Shown here in pieces: positions 1 to 5,232 of a DNA stretch of 8,283 bases (positions are counted from its first letter, which is position 1; each line of letters opens with the position of its first letter). The stretch is from Piscirickettsiaceae bacterium (GTDB lineage: Bacteria > Pseudomonadota > Gammaproteobacteria > Nitrosococcales > Methylophagaceae), in assembly GCA_030627065.1 (NCBI GenBank), contig DAOUSV010000059.1, forward strand, positions 1-8,283, given 5' to 3'. A model generated the notes under the pieces. That model was not told where the DNA came from, ran no database searches, and was given only the letters and a program-made list of their open reading frames with translations. The position numbers and the translations under genes were made by a program.

Positions 1-444
1 CTCGTTGAGCCTGAAATGATTCAAGCATTTTATCGGGCTTCCATGGCTGGCGTAAAAATAGACCTTATTATTCGCGGTATTTGTTGTTTGAAACCAGGGG
101 TTAAAGGTTTATCAGAAAATATTCATGTTCGTAGTATTATAGGTCGATTTCTTGAGCATACACGCGTCTTTTATTTTGAAAATGATGACAACGCTGAAGT
201 CTGGGCCGGCAGTGCAGACATGATGAAACGAAACTTATTACGACGGGTAGAAACATGTTTTCCTATTGAAAATAAAAAACTACGCCAACGAGTTATCGAT
301 GATTTGAATATTTATTTAGCCGATAATACACAAGCTTGGCTTTTATCATTTGATGGTCGTTACAATCGTGTAGTCGCCGCTGAAAATTCAGAAATAACAA
401 GTGCTCAAACCACACTACTGCAGCAACTCGCAACAACATATTAA
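1..444 (+). CDS. ppk1: Polyphosphate kinase 1, C-terminal fragment (5' end outside window)
   Basis: Ppk1 reversibly transfers the terminal phosphate of ATP to growing inorganic polyphosphate and is usually membrane-associated. Only the last 147 codons are here. The frame is open from base 1 (reading LVEPEM) to the TAA at 442-444, so the first ATG at 16 is an internal methionine, not the start. The fragment matches the C2 catalytic domain: RASMAGVKIDLIIRGICCL, then GLSENIHVRSIIGRFLEH, then the SADMMKRNLLRRVE block. The histidine in FLEH (157-159) aligns with E. coli His592, one of the conserved active-site-region histidines. The C-terminus ends in a normal family-like tail, so the gene looks intact on this side. 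A ParA-type ATPase follows after 18 bases on the same strand with no visible terminator between them, so co-transcription is likely. Family assignment is secure. Confidence 0.95.
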   Translation, partial: LVEPEMIQAFYRASMAGVKIDLIIRGICCLKPGVKGLSENIHVRSIIGRFLEHTRVFYFENDDNAEVWAGSADMMKRNLLRRVETCFPIENKKLRQRVIDDLNIYLADNTQAWLLSFDGRYNRVVAAENSEITSAQTTLLQQLATTY

Positions 445-462
445 CGGAATAACTCAATCGTA

Positions 463-1224
463 ATGGAAATAATCGCATTTTTTAATTTGAAAGGTGGCGT
501 AGGCAAAACTACGTCAGCAGTAAATATCGCTTGGCATGCCGCCAATGAAGGCATTCCTACCTTGATTTGGGATCTAGATCCTCAAGGTGCGGCTAGTTGG
601 TTATTAAAAAGCAAGACAAAGTCCAAAGCAGAGCCAAAACGATTTTTATCCGGTAAAACACCGATGGGAAAACTTGTTAAATCAACTGATTACGATAATT
701 TAGACATTATTCCAGCTGATTTTTCATATCGCCATATAGACCAACAATTAGCGATACAAAATGAACAAGGACAACACAATATTATTCGAACGTTAATTGA
801 ACCTTTTGGCGAAAATTATGCATTGATAATTCTTGATTGCCCTCCGAGTTTTTCATTATTAACCGAACAGATTTTTGACACGGCTGACTCGTTATTTGTA
901 CCGATTATCCCCACCCACTTATCACTACGAACATTTGAACAAACCCGTAATTTTTTCAAAGAACATAAACTCAAACCTAAACGTTTGCATGCTTTTTTCA
1001 CCATGGTAGATCGACGTCGGAATTTGCATCGAATCATGCTGGAACATCCTCCAGCAATGCTGAAAAATGGTCTACCTACACCGATTCCTTATGCCGCTGT
1101 AGTTGAACGTATGGGCGACCATCGTGCGCCTTTACCTGCTTTCGATAAGCATTCAGCGGTCAGTAAAGCCTATAGTCAACTATGGCAAGATATCAAAGAA
1201 ACATTGGCAGAGTTTAATCGTTAA
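463..1224 (+). CDS. ParA/MinD-family P-loop ATPase (orphan, downstream of ppk1)
   Basis: A 253-residue protein of the ParA family, whose members use ATP-dependent dimerisation on DNA or membrane to segregate or position cargo. Visible motifs are a deviant Walker A KGGVGKTT at residues 10-17 (signature Lys10, P-loop Lys15), the switch I region DLDPQG at 37-42, and Walker B LIILD at 121-125 followed by CPPS. The length is normal for chromosomal or orphan ParA proteins without an N-terminal helix-turn-helix. A basic stretch, DRRRNLHR, in the second half could help non-specific DNA contact (inference). No parB-like gene or obvious parS cluster is in the window, so a plasmid-type partition locus is not supported. 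The ATG at 463 is chosen because it places the P-loop at the usual distance from the N-terminus. The upstream CGGAAT (445-450) is a distant, weak Shine-Dalgarno, suggesting translation coupled to ppk1. A role connected with polyphosphate is inferred from position only. Confidence 0.88.
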   Translation: MEIIAFFNLKGGVGKTTSAVNIAWHAANEGIPTLIWDLDPQGAASWLLKSKTKSKAEPKRFLSGKTPMGKLVKSTDYDNLDIIPADFSYRHIDQQLAIQNEQGQHNIIRTLIEPFGENYALIILDCPPSFSLLTEQIFDTADSLFVPIIPTHLSLRTFEQTRNFFKEHKLKPKRLHAFFTMVDRRRNLHRIMLEHPPAMLKNGLPTPIPYAAVVERMGDHRAPLPAFDKHSAVSKAYSQLWQDIKETLAEFNR

Positions 1225-1273
1225 GGCTTTAAGGTTTTCTTTTAAGCTTATCGATCACGAATGAAATAAAGGC

Positions 1274-1301
1274 TGTAGGTCAGACTTTAGTCCGACCTAC
1301 A
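1274..1301. terminator. Imperfect palindrome between convergent genes; likely terminator, possibly a dispersed repeat
   Basis: The arms TGTAGGTC (1274-1281) and GACCTACA (1294-1301) pair perfectly. After one A/C mismatch, GACT (1283-1286) pairs with AGTC (1289-1292) around a two-base TT centre, although the real loop is probably larger. It sits between the 3' ends of the ParA gene and rlmKL. On the minus strand the hairpin is followed by GCC and then TTTATTT (complement of 1264-1270), ten bases past the rlmKL stop, so termination of rlmKL is best supported. On the plus strand no T-run follows. Near-symmetric elements of this GTAGGTC/GACCTAC kind recur in intergenic regions of many proteobacteria, so it may belong to a repeat family. 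No second copy was seen in this window. Confidence 0.65.
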
Positions 1302-1310
1302 CATTAGCGA

Positions 1311-3503
1311 TTATTTGCTGATCGTCCAACAAAAATGGATCTTAGGATTACGCTCAAAATCTTGCGGTAAAGTAGCTCGGCTAATATCTTTGATGGTTAA
1401 ATCTGATAAAGTCTCATTATCCATTTTGAAATCACGGCGATTAGTTGAAAAGAGTAATGTGCCGCCCTTTTCTAGTAAATTAACCGTCATATTGATCAGA
1501 GATACATGATCACGTTGCATATCAAACACACCATCCATCCGTGTTGAGTTAGAGAATGTCGGTGGATCTAGGAAGATTAAGCCATAACGCTGTTCTTCTT
1601 GCTGCGCGGTTTGTAACCACTCTAAGCAGTTAGCACGAACAAATTGATGCTGTGCACCATCAAAGTTATTTAATGCCATATTGTCTTGCGCCCATTGCAA
1701 ATAGGTATTAGACATATCAACCGTCGTGGTTGATTTAGCATTTCCTGATGCGGCATAAACGGTTGCAGAACCCGTATATGCAAATAAGTTTAAGAAGTCT
1801 TTACCCGCTGATTGGTCAGCAATCATTTGTCGCGTAATACGGTGGTCAATGAAGAGTCCAGTATCCAAATAATCTGTTAAGTTTACCCAGAAATTAAGAC
1901 CATACTCCATGACTTTGGTGCGTTGTTTTTGTGAGCCTTGAGCTTCATATTGCTGTGTGCCACGTTGTTTTTTACGTAACTTCAATGCTACTTGTGAGGC
2001 TGGCACAGCTAACACTTGAGGCACTATCTGCATCACATCGTTTAACCGTTGTACGGCTTTTTCAGGATCAATTGATTTAGGTGGTGCATATTCTTGCACA
2101 TGAACATGGTCGCCATAAACATCAATAGCCACCGCATAATCCGGTAAATCCGCATCATAAAGACGGTAACATTCAATCTTATTCTTTCTAGCCCATTTGC
2201 CAAAATGTTTAAGGTTCTTTTTCAAGCGATTAGCGAACATTTCCGCATTTTCTGATAACTCAATCTCTTGTTGAATAACAGGCTCGACTTCTACTGCTTG
2301 AACAGACTCTTCAAGTCGTGGTGTTCTATTTGAAATAGGTCGTGGTGCACGAAAACACACTACTTGGCAGGCAATCGGGCCATTATCAAACGGTTTCGTA
2401 TCAAAGACTGTTAAGCCAGTAAACTTACCCAGTGCTTCATTATCCGTAATCATGGTTGTTCGCCATGCAGGGAATGATTCGCTGACAATATTACCCAAAC
2501 TTTCATATAGATAATGCAACTCAGCCACATTACCCATGCGCTCACCATACGGTGGATTGCAAACAACTAAGCCGCTTGTCGGTAAGTTATGAGCTTGTGA
2601 AGGCCAGTCTAATAACTCACGCTGTTCAACATTCAATCGTTCAGCCAATCCAATCTCAGCAATATTATCAATAGCGGCTTGAACTGCTTTCGCATCCATA
2701 TCACCACCGCGTATAACAGGTAATCGCGCTAAACCACTATGGCGACGGCGCTCTGCTTCCGCTTTTAGACGTTGCCAAGCTTCTGTGTCATGCTGTTTCC
2801 AATATAAGAATCCAAAATAGTCACGATGAATACCAGGGGCAATATCAGCCGCCATCATCGCAGCTTCTATTAATATAGTGCCTGAGCCACACATAGGATC
2901 AATTAAGCCCCAACCTTGTTTTGCCAGACGTGGCCATTCCGCTGTATATAAAATAGCAGCGGCTAAATGTTCTTTTAAAGGAGCTGATGTATTGGCAACG
3001 CGATAGCCACGTTTATGTAGGCTTTCACCCGACAAGTCAATGCTGACAATGGCTTGGTTATGCTTTAGATACACATTGATACGCAAATCAGTTTGATGCA
3101 AGTCAACCGATGGACGTTCGCCTGTTTGTTCGCGAAAACGATCAACAATGCCATCTTTAACGCGCTGTGCGCCATATTGTGTGTGATTGATTTTAGAACG
3201 GAAACTATTAAAATCAACAGCAAGGGTTGTGCCCTCTGCATCAATATGATCTTCCCATGGCAAATCATGAATACCTTGATACAGTTCATCAGGAGTCGTT
3301 GCTGAAAAGTGTGCAATCGGCATTAATACCCGAATAGCAATGCGAGACCATAAACAAACGCGGTAGGCATCTTCCATTGTGCCAATAAAACGGATATTGC
3401 CTGGCTCTTCTTTAGTATCCTTAATACCCATCTCAATAAGCTCTTTTACGAGCAAAGGCATCATGCCGCGAGCGGTGGTTACAGTAAACTTATGTTTTGT
3501 CAT
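1311..3503 (-). CDS. rlmL (rlmKL): Bifunctional 23S rRNA methyltransferase RlmKL (m2G2445 and m7G2069)
   Basis: RlmKL uses S-adenosylmethionine to make m2G2445 (RlmL half) and m7G2069 (RlmK half) in 23S rRNA during large-subunit assembly. The 730-residue product is slightly longer than the 702-residue E. coli protein. In order it shows an N-terminal ferredoxin-like/THUMP region (about 1-155), the RlmL Rossmann domain with DPMCGSGT (202-209) and catalytic NPPYGER (316-322), a Glu/Val-rich linker (about 390-420), then the RlmK domain with FLNLFAYTGSATVYAA (570-585) and DPPTFSNS (646-653). Both active sites look intact. The ATG is preceded on the minus strand by AGGA with an 8-base spacer, supporting the start. 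The gene is transcribed alone, converging on the ParA gene and diverging from yhbY. AT-rich hexamers lie in the 51-base divergent gap on its strand, but none is a convincing promoter. Confidence 0.96.
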   Translation of the reverse strand: MTKHKFTVTTARGMMPLLVKELIEMGIKDTKEEPGNIRFIGTMEDAYRVCLWSRIAIRVLMPIAHFSATTPDELYQGIHDLPWEDHIDAEGTTLAVDFNSFRSKINHTQYGAQRVKDGIVDRFREQTGERPSVDLHQTDLRINVYLKHNQAIVSIDLSGESLHKRGYRVANTSAPLKEHLAAAILYTAEWPRLAKQGWGLIDPMCGSGTILIEAAMMAADIAPGIHRDYFGFLYWKQHDTEAWQRLKAEAERRRHSGLARLPVIRGGDMDAKAVQAAIDNIAEIGLAERLNVEQRELLDWPSQAHNLPTSGLVVCNPPYGERMGNVAELHYLYESLGNIVSESFPAWRTTMITDNEALGKFTGLTVFDTKPFDNGPIACQVVCFRAPRPISNRTPRLEESVQAVEVEPVIQQEIELSENAEMFANRLKKNLKHFGKWARKNKIECYRLYDADLPDYAVAIDVYGDHVHVQEYAPPKSIDPEKAVQRLNDVMQIVPQVLAVPASQVALKLRKKQRGTQQYEAQGSQKQRTKVMEYGLNFWVNLTDYLDTGLFIDHRITRQMIADQSAGKDFLNLFAYTGSATVYAASGNAKSTTTVDMSNTYLQWAQDNMALNNFDGAQHQFVRANCLEWLQTAQQEEQRYGLIFLDPPTFSNSTRMDGVFDMQRDHVSLINMTVNLLEKGGTLLFSTNRRDFKMDNETLSDLTIKDISRATLPQDFERNPKIHFCWTISK

Positions 3504-3513
3504 TTGGTGTTCC

Positions 3514-3522
3514 TGATATAAT
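3514..3522 (+). promoter_or_regulatory. Extended -10 sigma70-type promoter for the yhbY row
   Basis: TGATATAAT contains a perfect -10 hexamer (TATAAT, 3517-3522) with the TGn extension one base upstream. Only poor -35 matches lie at 15-17 bases (the TTTTG region, 3494-3500), which is acceptable for extended -10 promoters. Predicted transcription would begin near 3529, leaving a leader of about 26 bases before the yhbY ATG. The element sits ten bases upstream of the rlmKL start codon, in its 5' untranslated or promoter region, so the two divergent promoters may interfere with each other. This is predicted from sequence only. Confidence 0.6.
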
Positions 3523-3554
3523 TACCGTTCATTTTAATACAGGTAACATCCCGC

Positions 3555-3851
3555 ATGGCAGTTAATGATAAACAAAAGCGATATTTAAAGAGCTTAGCTC
3601 ACCCTCTAAAACCCGTTGTAATGATTGGTAACAAAGGCTTAACAGATAACGTATTGGCTGAAATTGAGAAGACTCTTGAACAGCATGAACTGATTAAAGT
3701 TCGCGTCAGTGGTTTGGAAAAAGCGGAACGATTGGATATGACTAACGAGATCTTGGACAAAACGAGCTCTAATTTAGTGATGTCAATTGGTCATATTGTG
3801 GCAATTTATCGCGCTGCAAAAGAACCAACTATTCAACTGCCTAAAAAATAG
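3555..3851 (+). CDS. yhbY: YhbY-family RNA-binding protein (CRM domain), ribosome assembly factor
   Basis: A 98-residue single-CRM-domain protein. YhbY proteins associate with precursor 50S subunits and are thought to help large-subunit assembly. The sequence is typical in length and content: KRYLKSLAHPLKPVVMIGNKG at the N-terminus with the GNKG RNA-binding loop at residues 25-28, a helix with the pattern NVLAEIEKTLEQHELIKV, and the closing IGHIVAIYR strand (78-86). The ATG at 3555 has AGG at 3541-3543 as a rather distant Shine-Dalgarno and gives the standard family N-terminus. It heads a rightward row of five closely spaced genes, and an extended -10 promoter lies 33 bases upstream. It is divergent from rlmKL, another large-subunit maturation gene. 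In E. coli yhbY instead neighbours rlmE and ftsH, so a pairing with rRNA methyltransferase genes recurs, though with a different one. Confidence 0.94.
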   Translation: MAVNDKQKRYLKSLAHPLKPVVMIGNKGLTDNVLAEIEKTLEQHELIKVRVSGLEKAERLDMTNEILDKTSSNLVMSIGHIVAIYRAAKEPTIQLPKK

Positions 3852-3853
3852 GA
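3850..3853 (+). promoter_or_regulatory. Ribosome binding site overlapping the yhbY stop; fixes the GTG start
   Basis: AGGA overlaps the TAG stop codon of yhbY (3849-3851) and lies seven bases before the GTG at 3861. It supports GTG as the start of the nitroreductase-family gene and suggests translational coupling to yhbY. Confidence 0.6.
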
Positions 3854-3860
3854 TTTAACC

Positions 3861-4472
3861 GTGATTGGTAAGCCTGCTGAAACAGAACAAGATATAGCGC
3901 CATTACTCGCCGAACGCTGGAGTGGTCGCGCTTTTGATGCTTCGACACCGGTTAGTCGTGAGCAAATAATATCATTATGTGAAGCGGCTCGCTGGGCGCC
4001 CTCTTGTTATGGCGACCAACCTTGGCGTTTCCTTCTTTGGGATCGCAATCAAGATGCAAGTGCTTGGCAAAAAGCATTAGATTGTTTATCACCCGGCAAT
4101 CAAGAATGGGCAGAAAATGCGCCTTTATTGATTCTAACGACATCTGTTAAAACATTTAGCCATAATAGTTCTGATAACCGCTGGGTTGGCTATGATACAG
4201 GTTCGGCAAGTATTAGCGTATGCTTGCAAGCCACATCTCTTGGCTTAGTTAGCCATCAAATGGGTGGTTATGATGCTGATAAATTACGAAACATATTCTC
4301 ATTACCCGATGATATTGAATGTTGGGCAATGATTGCAATCGGCTATCCAGCACCACTAGATAGCTTAAGTGAAGAGCAGCTTGAGCGGGAACTAAAAGAG
4401 CGTAGTCGTCGTCCATTAACTGAACAGTTTTATATTAACAACTGGAATAATCCAATAAATTCAGGAGAATAG
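3861..4472 (+). CDS. Nitroreductase-family flavoprotein
   Basis: A 203-residue protein of the NfsB/nitroreductase superfamily. These enzymes bind FMN and reduce nitroaromatics, quinones or other substrates with NAD(P)H, usually as homodimers. Visible family features are ERWSGRAFD at the N-terminus (Arg19, Ser21 and Arg23 in the FMN-phosphate binding pattern), EAARWAPSCYGDQPWRF at 41-57, and YDTGSASISVCLQATSLGL from Tyr111, corresponding to the conserved core helix. Next comes the SHQMGGYD loop, then the WAMIAIGYPAP strand and an R-RRPLTEQ tail. The substrate cannot be read from sequence; the C-terminal RRPL-E-Y--NW pattern is seen in many uncharacterised members. The start is GTG with AGGA overlapping the end of yhbY. 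The stop is three bases before the next ATG. Cytoplasmic location is expected because no signal peptide or membrane segment is visible. Confidence 0.9.
   Translation: MIGKPAETEQDIAPLLAERWSGRAFDASTPVSREQIISLCEAARWAPSCYGDQPWRFLLWDRNQDASAWQKALDCLSPGNQEWAENAPLLILTTSVKTFSHNSSDNRWVGYDTGSASISVCLQATSLGLVSHQMGGYDADKLRNIFSLPDDIECWAMIAIGYPAPLDSLSEEQLERELKERSRRPLTEQFYINNWNNPINSGE
4463..4467 (+). promoter_or_regulatory. Strong ribosome binding site inside the nitroreductase 3' end
   Basis: AGGAG lies eight bases before the ATG at 4476 and within the last codons of the preceding gene. It supports the start of the pentapeptide-repeat protein and tight co-expression. It is the clearest Shine-Dalgarno of the row. 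Confidence 0.65.
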
Positions 4473-4475
4473 ATC

Positions 4476-4937
4476 ATGAAGTTAATGTCACTTATAGCAG
4501 GTTTAATCATCGCATCACCCGCAATAGCCTTCGAACAGATTTATATTGATCGCTTAATTGAATCTAAAGTCTGCCATCACTGCAATCTAAGTGATGCTGA
4601 TTTAAGTGGTAAAGATTTAAGCGGCTCTGATATGAGTGAAGCCAATCTTAAAAACACTAATTATAGCGGTGCTAAATTAGTTGGCGTTTGGTTCACTCGC
4701 TCAAGAGTACAAGGTGCAAACCTTGAAAACACCGATTTATCTATCTCATTACTAGATAACGCAAACTTCACAGGCGCGAACTTAAAAGGCGCTGATTTAT
4801 CATATGCTAAATTTAACTTCTCAGATTTAACAGATGTAGATTTAACCGGTGCAAAAACAGAAGGTACTATTTTCCGTGGCGTAAAATTCTGTAATACCAC
4901 TATGCCAAATGGCAAAATCAACAATAGCGGCTGTTAA
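4476..4937 (+). CDS. Exported pentapeptide-repeat protein
   Basis: A 153-residue protein with a short Sec signal peptide: Lys2, a hydrophobic stretch, and a likely cleavage after the Ala16-Ile-Ala18 box. The mature part begins near Phe19, so a periplasmic location is expected. From about residue 38 to 135 it consists of A(D/N)LxG-type pentapeptides (DADLSGKDLSG, GANLKGADLS, VDLTGA), which fold as a right-handed quadrilateral beta-helix. The repeats are flanked by cysteine pairs: Cys33 and Cys36 (CHHC) before the helix, and Cys139 and the terminal Cys153 (FCNTTMPNGKINNSGC) after it. These could form disulfide-stabilised caps in the periplasm (inference). Similar exported proteins with this terminal motif occur widely, but their function is unknown. 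Export argues against a Qnr/MfpA-like DNA gyrase-protecting role. The next gene starts one base after its stop. Confidence 0.88.
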   Translation: MKLMSLIAGLIIASPAIAFEQIYIDRLIESKVCHHCNLSDADLSGKDLSGSDMSEANLKNTNYSGAKLVGVWFTRSRVQGANLENTDLSISLLDNANFTGANLKGADLSYAKFNFSDLTDVDLTGAKTEGTIFRGVKFCNTTMPNGKINNSGC

Positions 4938-4938
4938 T

Positions 4939-5208
4939 ATGTCAGACGATAATATTCCCAGCCAACGTATTATTGTTACATCAACAAAAAGTGTTGGAAT
5001 ATCATTAATTCTCACCTTTTTATTCGGCTCAATAGGCATGCTCTACAGTACTATCTGGGGCGCAATCATCATGTCTGTAATATCAATTATTATCGCTGTG
5101 ATCACTTTCGGTATGGGCTTATTCCTTGTTTGGCCTATCTGTATGCTCTGGGGTGCATTAGCTACCGCATCTTATAATAAAAAATTGCTGGAACAGATAA
5201 AGCAATAA
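4939..5208 (+). CDS. Small hypothetical multi-pass membrane protein
   Basis: An 89-residue hydrophobic protein with no function I can name. A polar N-terminus (residues 1-17) is followed by two to three predicted membrane segments (about 19-37, 40-57 and 60-77) and a short basic/polar tail, YNKKLLEQIKQ. Noticeable motifs are FLFGSIGMLYS in the first segment and a Gly-rich hairpin leading to VWPICMLWGALA. Similar small proteins with an FGP-G-LY type first helix and a VWP-C--W segment seem familiar from other bacteria but lack a characterised role. The ATG at 4939 follows the preceding stop by one base and is preferred to the in-frame ATG at 4909, which would add ten residues overlapping the pentapeptide gene. 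Neither has a good Shine-Dalgarno, so coupling to the upstream gene is likely. The reading frame is real, judging by its coherent membrane pattern and tight packing. Confidence 0.75.
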   Translation: MSDDNIPSQRIIVTSTKSVGISLILTFLFGSIGMLYSTIWGAIIMSVISIIIAVITFGMGLFLVWPICMLWGALATASYNKKLLEQIKQ

Positions 5209-5232
5209 ACCTAATCGAACAGCCAAACTATT

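Noticed and set aside
463..1224. Reading the ParA gene as part of a plasmid or integrated-element partition locus.
   Set aside because: There is no parB, no helix-turn-helix extension, no iteron-like repeats, and housekeeping genes lie on both sides.
1225..1247. Possible plus-strand terminator for the ParA gene (GCTTTAA ... TTTTAAGC).
   Set aside because: Only four clean pairs plus two beyond a T/T mismatch, AT-rich, and no T-run after the stem. The palindrome at 1274-1301 is much stronger.
4661..4924. Long open frame on the minus strand across the pentapeptide gene.
   Set aside because: The codon periodicity of the repeats keeps the antisense frame open. Its product is low-complexity and has no ribosome binding site or family resemblance.
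4476..4937. Pentapeptide protein as a Qnr/MfpA-like gyrase-protecting (quinolone resistance) protein.
   Set aside because: It has a signal peptide and is therefore probably periplasmic, and its length of about 135 mature residues is short for that group.
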